Positions 21,487-33,420 are shown, counted from the first letter of the stretch. The stretch: DNA of 64,000 nt from Druceiella hillmani (GCA_039881145.1 JAYKKI010000023.1:8613001-8677000); one strand, 5' to 3'. The notes: a model not told the origin generated them from the sequence alone. Numbers and translations are program-made.

Positions 21487-23112
21487 GTTGTGAGTACGTA
21501 ATAGGTTTACTTTTAAATATACCTTAATATTCTTCACAATTCCATTGACTGTTATCTTGACAGTGTTATTATTATATTATGTTTCATTAGCTCCTTTTGT
21601 ATTTCTTAAAATAACCTTACTCATTTCATGTGCGCTATCCTATAGACTTTGCTTTCAACTATGACTATTTTAAAAGCTATAAACGGTAATGGTTTCTTTG
21701 TAGTAATTCAACTTTATAGGAACGCTGTAAGCAAGAATGACAACATCAGAATTAATATTTGTAAATTAGAGTTAATTTTTTTTAAATCCAACAAGTTAAA
21801 TTGTTTCAATGTAACTATTTATTCTTTTTACATATCAGCTCATACAAACTAGATTTTTAAGAATTATAGCATTTCCAGTAAGATTCGGTATAACAACCTT
21901 AGACTAATAAATTATAGTTTAATGCAGAATATAATTTGCCTAGTATAACTTTGCCTTTGTCAGCGCGAAACGAATGTAACAGATATTCAGATATTTGTCG
22001 AGTACGACTTGGCACTAGCAAGGCATTATTTTGATTAACTACTTGCTGTCACAGCACACGAATTTTCCAATACTGCGCAGTTGGAAATGTGACAAATCGT
22101 ATGAAATCTAATTCTTAACATGACTTTTGCTTCGGTTTCAATGGCAAATAAATATACTTAACTAGACCAGAATGGATTTATTAATAGGCATACTTTTTCC
22201 AATATTAATTCTTCTTAATACTTGGAATTATTAAAGGTGGCTTAACCTTACGATCAAATGTTCGATATATTTAAGATTTATGCTACACGCCAGTATTATG
22301 TAAGTTATTAAGCTAAGGGTATTTACTTTTCAAATAACATAACTATTACCCTTAAGTGACCTCATACTAGAATTTATACTCATGCCTAACTGTTTTTAAT
22401 TATTTTCATTACAGTCTATTTATTAACATTAATTTTATCTATTTCCACGTACTGGGCTTTTTTAAATTGAGCAAGTGGCTACATAATTAAAAAAAACACA
22501 TTAGCAGTCTTATTTTTTTTTTATTTAAATCTTGTTTAATTGTTAGCGTTTTACTATTTTGTGTAAAATATCCACAATATATTTACATTTAATTACAAAA
22601 TACTGACGTACTTCGATAGATTTTCTATTTTTCTACGTACTTTTTAGAGCCCCAAAAGTATCGCGTAAAAATCTAAGATTTTTACGACGCGAGTATATAT
22701 TTTACAAATATACCAAAGAGATGACAATAAAAAAAAACGGAAAGATTTATTTGGTCGCGTAATAATTCCAAATAGAATTATAATTTAATTTTTTCCTTTC
22801 ACTTGTACTACAAGACTTTCCTTCGTAGCATATTTCAAGATTCTAAGTCGACGGGAAGTACTCTTAGTAGTTTTAATGAGAAATTTAGTAAAAAAAGTGA
22901 CATTTGAAAGGTCGAATCTTTTTGTTGCGCTCTATTAGAAACTTGAGTTTTACAGGACTATAAAGTCTTAGTGGTTTGGTATCAACTTCAACTTGAACCC
23001 TTACAAGATCACTCACGTCTACCGTCAAAGCGCATAATGATCTCAAAGTAATTTTTTTTGCATTGATTTATATAACACAGTCTTAGGGATATTGCAAAAA
23101 TACCCAGGAAAA
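21487..23112. other. AT-rich spacer with a minor hairpin
   Basis: A small hairpin, 'cgtaaaaatctaagattttt' plus 'acg', sits at 22664-22687. Otherwise I see no repeat, TE or coding signal in 1.6 kb. Confidence 0.4.
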
Positions 23113-23600
23113 TAAATTAAACCGCCCATCTCCAAAACAAGAGCATTCGATCTGGGTAAACTGCCGAAAGTTCATTATAAATTCGACTAGCTCTATGTAC
23201 ACTAACGACTCGCCACCTCGTGTCTCATTAGTTGAAGTTTCGGAAACTCTATTAAGGTGTTAATTATTCCTATCCGTCACGAACTATTTCAGATATGTAA
23301 ATAAGTAAACAAGTAGTTATACGTTGATGCAGACCTGTCTGAGACAAAATACCAAAGAGCATTTAGGTAATAAATAACCTTCCATATGTTGTCAAATAAA
23401 TGAAGTAAAATGTAAATAAAAAAAATATATAGACAGTCGTGAGGACTGCCGACAGAAGTGAAAGCTTAAAACTATAAAATAGGTGTTTTTTTAAATAGGT
23501 GTTTTTTTTAAATAGGTGTTTTTTTTGTAGTACGAAAAATTAAAATTTCATAATTTGTAAATTAAAATTATATATGAAAATATTAACATATTTAGAACTC
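23113..23600. mobile_element. Inserted element, copy 2
   Basis: A direct copy of 20015-20480, with changes that include a 14-nt deletion near 23142 and an insertion before 'gtgaggactgccgacagaag'. At 23473-23527 a poly-T tract has grown into three units of 'aaataggtgttttttt', absent from copy 1. I found no flanking repeat. Both copies start at 'aataaattaaaccgccc' and end at 'acatatttagaa', which fixes the element's limits. Confidence 0.8.
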
Positions 23601-25858
23601 ACTGTTGAACTGCACAGTTATTCTATATAATTAAACAATTAAAATAATAATCAAACTAAAATACAATTTAAAAAATGCACAGTATACACACGATGAACTT
23701 TCCACGTAGTCAATTTAACTTTACTTGTAAAGATATAAACAGCAATAATGTTGCACAATATGTCATCCTTATAGCTACAGATATACTGCTATTACAGCAT
23801 GTCGGTGATGCGAACTCACAAGATTTTACCCATCGAAAAAGCGTCCAACGAGCACATCGTACAGTCGGGTATATACTCGTACGATATGTTAGTGTATATA
23901 TATGTACACGTAAACAATCTGGTGTCATATATATGTATATATATATATATAGGACTTATAACGATAATCAAATGTATGTGCCCCGAAAAACGCCTTTGTA
24001 TGGGTTGCTAAGTTTTGAAACTTTACTAAATATTGCGGTTTGGGGAATATTTATAATAATTCGTTTGTCTTTTATCGTAATATTAAATTTTCTTAATGGA
24101 AAAAAATTGGATTTTTCCAAATTATTTACATTTAATAATTTATTTTTATTTATTAGTCTCCAAGATTTAGATGAGTTAGGTTCACAAAACACAATTACTT
24201 CAAAGGTGTGAAAACTTTCAACTGATTGTGAGCACAATATACGAGTGTAATAAGACAAAATTTACAGAATAATGCCCTGTATAAACTAACGAGGGAAAAG
24301 GAGTACAAAGATATTAACAGAAATGGTATTATTTTTTTAATTTGGGATAAGGATTTTAAAATAAAAAAAGGAACTCAGATCTAAAATGGATTGGGAAATG
24401 AAAATTTACGAGACGATATTTCATTACACTGTACACACAATACGTTGTGTTGTGTAAAATGGTGTTCAATTTATCTCACGATTTAGTAATCTACATGGTA
24501 AAGAAATATTCAATAGAGATATTGTGTTTTGAAATATGGTACACGATACTCTGATTTTTCGCTACAACACATAACATGGTTATTATATAAAAAAAATGTT
24601 AAATTTATTAATATATATTACAAGATATTTCTAAGCATTTGAGTTAGTCTGTATAATTGAACATATATATTATACTAATTTCGTCTTAGAGGAACATCTT
24701 TCAAATATTCAAATAATGACGAAGAGGAAAACAAATTTTCACTAAATTTTCAGCATATATCTTCGTCCTGCACTAAGGAAAATGCCGAAAAGTCAGGCTT
24801 GCTTACACAAATCCTTAAAATGCTAAAAATAATATAAGTATGGTATATTAAATAATATTTTACATATCAATAAAAAAATTTTTGCGCCTTGCACTACTTC
24901 GCATTCTGCAAAATCAACGTGACAAAAGTGTGATTATATGTTAATAAAACTCATACAAGTGTAATCAGTATCAATATAAACATCGTTGTGTTTTATTATA
25001 AATTGATACGTTATTCCAGATTACTTGTCCCTTTCTACTTACATTAAGACCTTATATCCCTCGCTATTTGGCACATATGACAAAGGGTTTAAAAACCAGT
25101 AATTATAGAGTTGCACGTTTTTGACAACTACATAAAACTATAGAAATCAAAACTTCGAACAGAAGCCCTGCTTTGCCTAGCTTTACTTCAGTCCATGATC
25201 AAAATCATAATGATAATGTATATCATAATGATAATCACAAAGATGATAATATATTTTAATTTCTTTAAAGATAGCAGACGAAGCTTGCATGTATCATTGT
25301 TGAATTATATGATTAGGTTTGTTCATCTAAATTCTCAAAAAAAATTCTGAAATAATGAAAGAGTTAAAATAGTTTAATTTTTAAGGATAAGATAAACTTC
25401 CTTTTTCTTTTAGTTGGAAAAAATATAATTTCACTGAAGCACAAGCCTGTGTTAATTCCAGTCTGATAATAATGCAAACTTCTAAATCGATTAAAATATA
25501 TTTTTATCGTACAATTCACAAAATTCATTAAATAACCATCTGTTCAGAACTCGATAAATAATTTTCTTGGTATTGCATTTTTTTCGAATGATGAAAAACT
25601 TTTTTTACATTTGGTTACTATAATGTGTAATGTTCCATCAACGTATCTCATTTAAAAGTACTATGGACGCATTGATATGATAATATATGTTTTACTCGTA
25701 TTGTTGTACTCATATTTTCCATCATACTTCAAATGGGAAAAGATTAGTAAGTGACGAAATTTTTATCTTCTCACTTTTTTTTCTAACATTTGTAATAATT
25801 TCCATACTTCATAAGATTCCTTCATCATACTGCATAAGCTCTTATTGTTACGTGATCG
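23601..25858. other. AT-rich spacer without supported genes
   Basis: It includes the longest open frame of the window (23675-24211, rejected; see notes) and short TCATAATGATAAT-type repeats near 25205-25245. I recognised no TE family. Confidence 0.4.
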
Positions 25859-25890
25859 GATGATGTCACAGTTTACTTCACCTGCCTAGA

Positions 25891-26090
25891 ATGCGCACAA
25901 ATATCCTGCAGCGTTCACCTATCATTCGTGCATTCGCATGTTTAACACGATATTACGAGATGCGCACAGTCTAGATATTTTTATCTGCATTCCTTATTTT
26001 TTATATATTCCGCACGCCTAACTCTTTGAATAAATCTATAAATGGGCGTGGGGTTTTCGGGAAATAAAATAAAATAAATAAATAGAAGTA
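25891..26090. mobile_element. Decayed dispersed repeat with A-rich end
   Basis: 25891-25965 resembles the outer part of the inverted duplication at 18.0 kb. 'ataaatgggcgtggggttttc' near 26039 is followed by 'aaataaaataaaataaata' (26063-26084), which looks like a retroposon tail. Whether the two parts belong to one element is unclear. Confidence 0.4.
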
Positions 26091-26298
26091 TTACAATATT
26101 TAACCTTCACATTACTTCGAAATTTGCTCCACAGAACTCTTTTCTGTTATTACAACGTAATGATAATTGTATGTATACATATACAGTTGTTAGATAATAA
26201 TAAACAAGAACTTATTTCCTGATTTTTCTTAAATATAAGACTTAAATGATTCATAAAGTTTTTTTATTAGAACCTTTTAGCTAAGAAATAATTTGTTT

Positions 26299-27782
26299 TT
26301 AACCGACTTCAAAAAAAGGAGGAGGTTCTCAATTCATCGGAATCTTTTTTTTATATATGTTCAGCGATAATTCTTTACTGAGTTGACCGATTTCGAAGAT
26401 TATTTTTTTATTTAAAAGAGGGTATGGTAGAGGTGATTCCATATAAATATGATGATGATCTGATAATGAAATCCAGAAATCAACGATGGAAGTTCTTAGC
26501 GAATGGCAGTAAATCAACTAGCAATAAATCAATTCAAGATGTTTGCTATATCTGGATAGTTATTATTTTGCAAAGTAACCACACCACTAATCAGGTTAGG
26601 GTCTGATGATAAGTTTTGGATATGAACAATGGCACTTTTTAACGGTTGTTAGTAAATCAACCGTAATATTTGCTTCTAATAGTTGTTACTTTTCAAAATA
26701 ACACACCCTCGACCAGGCTAGGGTCTGATAATATGTTTTGAAGATGAATAATGGAACTCCTTAACGTATGATGGTAAATTAAGCGTGATTCAGTATATTT
26801 GCTACTGGCATTTGTTACTTCCCAAAATAACTGCACCATCGACCGTATCACAATCTGATAATGCGTTCTAGAGGTGAAAAATGGAACTCCTTATCGGATG
26901 GTAGTAAATCAAACCTATTCAAGATATTTGCAACTAGTAGTTTTTACTTTGCAAAATAACCACACCATCGACTAGGTCAGGGTCTGATGATGAATTCTGA
27001 AGATGAATAATGACACTCTTTAACGGATCAATCGTGATTCAATATACTTGCTACTGGTTAGTTGTTATTTTAGTTATTGCTTTGCAAAATCTGATATTGT
27101 ATTTAGGATATGGAGATCAAAACTCTTAATGTGATGGTTGTTACTTTGCAAAATCTGATATTGGACTTTGGGTATGGAGAACTGAACTCCTCAATGGCTA
27201 ACAGCTGACTACTGGTAATTACTACTGTCGCTTTATTGACAATCAACTTTAGACAAAGAGGAAATTGTTCATGTAATGGATTTTGCCTGTGAGTTTTAGT
27301 AATTATACGATATTCTAAGGCAATAAATATTGAATTAGATTTATAGTGTGATGATTAATATTATTAATGACTAAAAATTCTAAAATAAAATATCTTTTGA
27401 AAAATCGACTTCAAAAAAGGTAGGTACTAAAAAGTAAAAAATTATCTCAAAATAGGAACCTCTTTATTCGCAGTACATAAGTTACTTATTTTTAAAGTCA
27501 GTACCAGCATCCCCGATCAACTTAAACAAATGTAAAGTTTTATATTATAAATACACTCTTTATGAATCTATTTCGTATTGTGAGTACATTAGAAGTTAAA
27601 GTTTCAATTTTACATTATAAACTAAGTTACATAATTAATTAGTTTAAGTTGTTCGACAGTACTGGCACCGACTTCAAAAATAAGTAACTTAGTTATTTAT
27701 TACGAATTAGTAGGTACCTATTTTGAGTTAATTATTTTTTACTTTTTGGTACCTTCCTTTTTTGAAGTCGGTTTTTTAAAAG
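26299..27782 (+). mobile_element. Composite element with GACTTC inverted ends
   Basis: The left end 'ttaaccgacttcaaaaaaag' (about 26299-26318) is followed by 'gaggaggttctcaattcatc'. The right end 'ccttttttgaagtcggtttt' (about 27756-27775) is its inverse. The left end with 'aggaggttctcaattc' is a very common repeat start in lepidopteran genomes (from memory). Between the ends lie a minisatellite (26440-27220) and a foldback module (27384-27792). No transposase frame is visible, so it is non-autonomous if mobile. It may instead be two separate insertions that share the same end sequence. Confidence 0.55.
26440..27220 (+). repeat. Degenerate minisatellite, about 110-140 bp x 6
   Basis: The anchor 'tctgataatg' or 'tctgatgatg' recurs near 26459, 26599, 26732, 26852, 26978, 27087 and 27157. 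Units also carry 'tttgcaaaataaccacacca', 'gatgaataatggaactcc' and 'ggtagtaaatcaa'. Period and identity fall toward the right end. Confidence 0.85.
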
Positions 27783-27792
27783 ATATTTTATT
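27384..27792. mobile_element. Foldback module with nested GACTTC ends
   Basis: The left arm is about 27384-27528 and the right arm about 27640-27792 (matches: 'ataaaatatcttttgaaaaa', 'cgacttcaaaaaaggtaggt', 'gttacttatttttaaagtca', 'caacttaaac'). The loop is about 110 nt. Each arm starts with 'cgacttcaaaaa' and also ends with its inverse ('tttttaaagtcagt' on the left, 'accgacttcaaaaa' on the right), so each arm is a mini-element of about 100 bp with inverted ends, and the two arms form a head-to-head pair. Confidence 0.8.
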
Positions 27793-28231
27793 CAATAATG
27801 ATTTTTTTTTATTTTCAATATCTTCCCAATTGTAATTACATTCAACCGTTTCATTATTACAAACACAACGCCCATGAAAAAAATACTTGAGAAGTAGCCT
27901 GAATTACCAGTGTAGTAGACTTTTTTCCGCGAAATAATACTAGTGTGCCTCACTATTCAAATAAAGTTTGTGGCGCATCAAATGGGATAAGATTCGAAAA
28001 AAATATTAGCTATAATCATCTTATTTTGTACTAACGAACTCACAGAAGGCTGCGTGTTGTATCAATTTAATTACAACCTATCGGTGTATATAAATTTATG
28101 TGAATTATATATGCAATTGTGATTAACATTTCACGAGCTTTTATTTTTTATTGCTACCGGTATCTTGGTTTTAAAGTTTAAATATTTCCTGATGTGTACA
28201 TTTTTTATGTTTTTCCCAAGTTTGCGAATGG

Positions 28232-28367
28232 TTTAATGCAATGCTAAATAGGAAATATAAAAACTTATTTAATAATACATTATTCAATACTGATAATGAT
28301 TATTATTAGTATTAATTAAGGTATTATTAAATCAGTTTTTATATTTGCTATTTAGCATTGCATTAAA
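28232..28367. repeat. 136-bp hairpin, near continuous
   Basis: The outer 47-bp arms (28232-28278 and 28321-28367) differ at two positions. The inner segment also pairs ('attcaatactgataat' with 'attattagtattaatt'), leaving a loop of only a few bases. This fits a small MITE or foldback element. A long structured RNA would also fold this way, but no promoter evidence is seen. Confidence 0.9.
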
Positions 28368-29065
28368 AGGCAACATGTGAAATCATAACTGTTTGATTAA
28401 ACTGAAATAAATATTAAGGACTTGTCACTTTAATTACAGATACAGTGCGCATAACTCCAAGATGTTTAATACGTCCCTTTAAATGTTCTTATAATATCAT
28501 TAAACATTTATTAAATTACTATAAAATTAACAACCTACTTGCTACATCCCACTTCAATACTAAATATTTTAGCATCCGCGCAACTAAACTGTAGAATGAA
28601 CTAGATTCCAATATGTTCAAGCTGTCTATATTTATTTACTATGTCGCGTCTGTGTTTGTGTAAGTCGTTTCAAACCGCATCGCCTTTCCTAAGTTGACGA
28701 GCAATGTTCCTTTCGTATGTTGTCCCTTTCTACCTCTATCCACTTTCTAACCACAGTGTTTATTAATTTTTGTGTTATTTTATATGTTGTTTTTATCAAA
28801 TAAAATGTATTTTGTTACAAGATTTATTTAATTTTTTTTTTTGTATTATTCAAATTCGTTAAAATAATGTGCAGAGTGGTATGACATTATTATGTCACCC
28901 TTCTTTCATTGCATTTCTAGCAGCACTTGTTCCTATCTGTACTCAGTTAACTTCCGAAGTGTACAAGTGTTAACAAATAAATAATTTTTGGATAATATGT
29001 ATTGTGTTGCCTTGATACAATCGGCGCTGAAGCGCATAGGAACGTGCATAAAATGGAGTTACATA

Positions 29066-29068
<3 letters not shown>
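28368..29068. other. AT-rich spacer without recognisable features
   Basis: I saw nothing repeated or coding here. Confidence 0.4.
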
Positions 29069-29121
<53 letters not shown>

Positions 29122-29148
29122 ATGTGTGTGTGAGTGTGTGTGTGTATG

Positions 29149-29209
<61 letters not shown>

Positions 29210-29335
29210 ACATATGCATTTGCATATGCATAAGCATATGCGCATGCACATGCGCATGCACATGCACATGCACATGCACATGCATATGTATATGTAAATG
29301 TATAAGTATATGTATATGTTTATGTATACGTATAC

Positions 29336-29366
<31 letters not shown>

Positions 29367-29383
29367 AATATATATATATATAT
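29069..29383. repeat. Compound microsatellite, 315 bp alternating purine-pyrimidine
   Basis: The order is (TA)n, (TG)n, (TATATG)n, a (CACATG/CGCATG)n core, (TATATG)n again and (TA)n. Pyrimidines occupy odd and purines even coordinates throughout, with only seven exceptions (29133, 29220, 29233, 29297, 29305, 29320, 29367), all single substitutions that keep phase. The long IYIY and HVHV type frames on both strands are by-products. Confidence 0.97.
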
Positions 29384-30290
29384 TCTAAATTCTAATCTAG
29401 TACCTAGTTTTCTTTTTAGAGATTTCAAACTCAAGGTGGAAAATTGGACAAAAAGGGCACATTGTGCGTCATTTTTAAACATAACATTTCGTAAATAGAC
29501 TTCCAAAATGTATAGTAATTAATTAAACATCAATACTATTTCAAAAGGTCTATCCTATGATGAGATGTGCAAAAATTATTGCCCCCATTTTACGGGTATG
29601 GGAAGATATACTAAAAACAGCTTTTAAATATTCTGCTACATATTAAACGAGATTTCTATATGAATCACATACTTGGAAAAATTCATTTACAAAAGTGCCG
29701 AAATTGCGAAGGTGTGACAGATTAATGGTCATGAAGTTTTTCACTACGGAGATAAAGAGAAAATAAACCAACGTGAAGTTAGGAATAAAATATAATATTT
29801 GCGTGAGAAAGTTGATCTTTAAATGGTTTTCGGAACTTTTGTGGATGCTGAATTGCAAGTCTGATCATCAAGTTTATTTCATTATCTTGCACTGTTTGTA
29901 ATAATTTATTTACCATAGAAGTATAATTTTTAACCAGAAGTGATGATATAATCTTTAACACAACTACGCATTTCCACTAATTTGAGTAATGAATGAAAAA
30001 CAGAAATATAAACAAAATGTTTCTGAGACCGTATATTTATCGAAACTACTTTGTAACCATCTTAAATTTATAAGGACGATCTTACTCCCACTAATATGTA
30101 TGCTAACATAACTTTCTATAGACATTTATGTAAAACTTTTATATAAAAAAATTCATATTGTAATGTCAGATCGCTAAAAGAAAATTAAAACTACGTAGCC
30201 ACGAAGATTAATATATGTATATGTAATTAGTTTGACATGTTGAGTCGAAAGAAAATAAAAGTGAATTTGATCGAAATAATTCTGACAGTA
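29384..30290. other. AT-rich spacer without recognisable features
   Basis: Contains only chance frames on the minus strand (29643-29961). No repeat was identified. Confidence 0.4.
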
Positions 30291-30294
30291 CGTC

Positions 30295-30400
30295 TAAAAA
30301 ACCTGTCAAGCATGAGTGGAACTCGCATGACGAAGGTTCCGCACACATTTAGGCATTTATAAACATTTAATCCTCTTACCGCAAATTAATATTTTTAAAG
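30295..30400 (-). mobile_element. Fragment of the 'gggttccgt' element, right end
   Basis: On the minus strand: 'aaatgtttataaatgcctaa', 'atgtgtgcggaaccttcg', 'tgcgagttccactcatgctt' and 'gacaggtttttt'. This is the best-kept right end of the family in the window; compare 43680-43770. Confidence 0.75.
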
Positions 30401-31455
30401 TACAAAAATTCCTTCGTAACGAATCACTCAAATAAACAAGCTACGATCGACTCGTGTTCAAAAACTGCATCAAGCCCGTGGAAAAAAAGCCTCAGTCCCC
30501 TCGTTGACAATAATTTTTTCTCGTCTGTAAAATAGCTTTGTATTTCAATTTTTAAAGGAACTTACCAAATTTGTCGTTTGTTACGCAGGTAAATTGAAAA
30601 GTAGTGAGTATTTGAGTAAAAATTATAAAATAAAATTGGTCGAAAAAAAATCCAAGTAATTAATGATTATAAAACTGGTGGTTAATTGGTGTTATTTAAT
30701 TACGATTCAACGAATACAGTGCGAGTTTTAATTTTTGAAATTATTTATTGTTGTAAATGAAATATTCTTGCACGTATAAATTTCGTTTAATAATTTAAAT
30801 GAGAGTGGGTAGATCAAAACTTTGGAATAACATAGAAATTTTAATAAAACAAATAATTAATATACAGTATAACACGTAATGAGAGGCAATATAAACTTTA
30901 AATTATACAAAAGTTGTTTTTATTTGAAGTCATTTACTATAGTAGTAGGATTTTATAATTATTTTGTATAATTAACAAAATCATATCAATAAATGTAATA
31001 AAAACACCTAATACCTTATTCACCCTACTAACTTCCTTTTTTTTTCTAAATACTTAACTAAAACATTTTTAGAAATTAAAAAAATCAGAACAAAAGTTAT
31101 TGTTATAATACTTCGTGTAGACTGATCGAGTTATTTGTAATTCTGTTTATCAATATTATGGGTTATTTGTATTGAAAATAAAACAAAACTATCTAATCTT
31201 CGCTGGGGTTTTTAATTTACGTTTAATTTGTATACTAATTTTAGATATGCTATTTTGATTTTTGGGTACCTAAATCCAAATTCGTAATTAACGACCAAAG
31301 AAAATGAGAATGCTGTTACGATTTTTATAATCCGATAGACATCTTTGGGTAGTAATGGGTTAATCTTAGGCGTAATAACGTCGGAATAAAATATTACCCC
31401 ATTAAATTAAGTGGCCATTGAACCTAGTGACTATCGATAATTTTTCAAAGTTCGA
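30401..31455. other. AT-rich spacer without recognisable features
   Basis: I saw no repeat or coding signal. Confidence 0.4.
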
Positions 31456-31459
31456 ATTT

Positions 31460-31880
31460 ACCATTACACAATGGCGCATCATTACCATAGCAATGAACTA
31501 ATAACTTATGGATCGAATGAACGGGGAGCGGTTATAACTTTACTCAAATTTCGATTAAACGAAATGCGAAGAAATCGTAAATTTCAGCCTCAACCGTTGC
31601 CGGTTGACAATTTATGTGGCCATTACGAATCGGAGACATCCCATGTCGTAGACACATAATGTACCTGCAGGTTATTTATTTACCTCCACGTGTTTATTTA
31701 CTCCGCACCTGGCGCGACAAGCCCTAGCCACCGAACGTCACACAAATCGTGGGCGCCAAGCGAACTTGCAAGTTTAATTTAGCAAATGCAAAATGATTAC
31801 GTTTTAAACTACGTCAACTTGCTAGATGACTAAAGTTTGCTACGTCGACAGTGGCGTTAACCGCCAAACTCGCAGGCTTA
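31460..31880 (+). promoter_or_regulatory. GC-richer island with a 62-codon frame
   Basis: Composition shifts to mixed bases with many CpG-containing words: 'gaacggggagcggttata', 'ccgttgccggttgacaat', 'cgcacctggcgcgacaagcc' and 'gtcgacagtggcgttaaccg'. It includes the palindromes 'acctgcaggt' and 'gtcgac'. A frame at 31471-31659 (MAHHYHSNELITYGSNERGA...) has an acceptable start context and balanced composition, but the island continues 220 bp past its stop, which favours a conserved noncoding element over a small gene. Confidence 0.35.
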
Positions 31881-32635
31881 AATGTTTTTAATCTCTGATT
31901 TTATCTTGAATTTATTTTATATTTGAATTTTTAGATTTATTAAAAAATTGAATACATTTTTATAAGAATTTAGATATGTCAAGAATGAAAATTTGCTACC
32001 AAAAATCGAATGCTGTAATAATTTAATCGGATGTTAAAACTTAAAATTTTCATATAATAAATGTTTTTATTATTTGAAAATTTTGTATAATATGAATGTT
32101 TAGATTTAGTAAAAAATTTAATACATTTTAGACTTTTCAAATAAATTGAAATATTTAAAAAAATATATTTTTAAATAAACTCAATTTTTTTCTAAAGTTA
32201 AGTGTAACATGAAAACTTGTATTACAGATAATTGGAAACAATCGCTTTTGTAAATTTCTATTGATGTTCACATTGATATAATTATTTTCTTCGGTACCCT
32301 TATTAGACTTTAAAGTTAAACAATAAGCTTTTGCTTATTTATCAAAATGGTTTTTAATAATTTATGTAAGAACTTAAACTAAATATAGGGCATACCACGA
32401 CAAGGTTTGTAAATAATCTTAATAAATAAAATTATGTTATGATGAAAAATTGTGATGAACAACCAGTGATGTTTAAAATAAAAAAGAACTCATGTTCGAC
32501 GGAAATAAGAGATATATAAACACTTAATAAACTCGTGAGCAATCAGCTAGCTACGTAATTTTTGGATAAAGAAATGTATTTGGTACATATACATAATCAA
32601 TTTATTTTATAATTAAATGAAAAAAAATTGTCTTC
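31881..32635. other. AT-rich spacer without recognisable features
   Basis: Runs of 'tttagatttattaaaaaattg' type text appear twice (about 31930 and 32101) as a weak direct repeat. Nothing else stands out. Confidence 0.4.
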
Positions 32636-32639
32636 TTCG

Positions 32640-32890
32640 ACTTGGTGATAGTGCGCAGTGCAAAAAGCCGTACAGAGAATTACGGCATTAATCCGGACGC
32701 GCGATAAGTGAAGGTTCGCGAACTACTCGTTTCCAGAACCAGGCTGAGCGTGTCGTTTAAAGCCCCAAGCGCCGCGGTCTCTCGCCACACAGCCTGTCGC
32801 CGTTTCCAAAGCTCAAAGCTTGAAAGCTCTGGCACATAATTTTGAGTTGTATTAAGTCGCTGGTTGGCGTTATTATGGCTACGCGTAAGT
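32640..32890. promoter_or_regulatory. GC-richer island, candidate conserved noncoding element
   Basis: 'cattaatccggacgcgcgat', 'aggctgagcgtgtcgtttaa', 'agccccaagcgccgcggtct' and 'cctgtcgccgtttccaaag' stand out from the surroundings. 'caaagctcaaagcttgaaag' is a short dyad. The 78-codon minus-strand frame here has no recognisable domain. Confidence 0.3.
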
Positions 32891-33289
32891 TTCTTGTTAT
32901 AGTTTGATGTATGCATGATATTATTCAGACTTTGAATAATATATATGTTTTGTTAATTGCAAATATATTTGCCCATTAAAACTTGTTTTGTGTTCAAACA
33001 TGAACAACATGTACATTACAGAAGTGTATAGTTTGTAAAAAATAATTTAAATCATGTTTCGTATACCTCATAAATTAATTTCTTCCACAATTATGTTGCT
33101 CACTTATCACGCGCGATTATTTTACTTCTCTCTTGGCCATATAGTTATTTGTTTCCAGATATATTATATTTTATTCTAACACCTTATTATATTCACTGTC
33201 ACTACTTTAAACTAATGTTTTATATACAATCGATAGATTTTGAAGACAGCTGACGATTAAAACTTAAACGAACATCGTAGCTTTTCCGA

Positions 33290-33420
33290 ATCAAAAGTTA
33301 TACTAATAGCAAATCTCGATACGCAGCAAAATAACCTCAAATTGGCGGCGCTTCCCCCTCCACCGCACGCGATGCGTCACTGTTCTCGCTTATCATAATG
33401 AATTCTTTGATCCATTAGCT
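33290..33420. promoter_or_regulatory. Short GC-richer patch
   Basis: 'attggcggcgcttccccctc' and 'caccgcacgcgatgcgtcac' form a compact CpG-containing patch followed by 'cttatcataatgaattc'. No frame was recognised. Confidence 0.25.

Noticed and set aside
23675..24211. The longest open frame in the window (178 codons, plus strand), with a hydrophobic stretch near residue 120
   Set aside because: It runs through a TA microsatellite (IYMYIYIYR), starts in AT-rich text just after a mobile element copy, has no recognisable domain, and shows no coding-like composition. Long chance frames are expected near alternating repeats.
28947..29506. Several long frames on both strands rich in Ile-Tyr, His-Val or Cys-Met repeats
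   Set aside because: They are direct translations of the alternating purine-pyrimidine tract, which has no stops in many frames.
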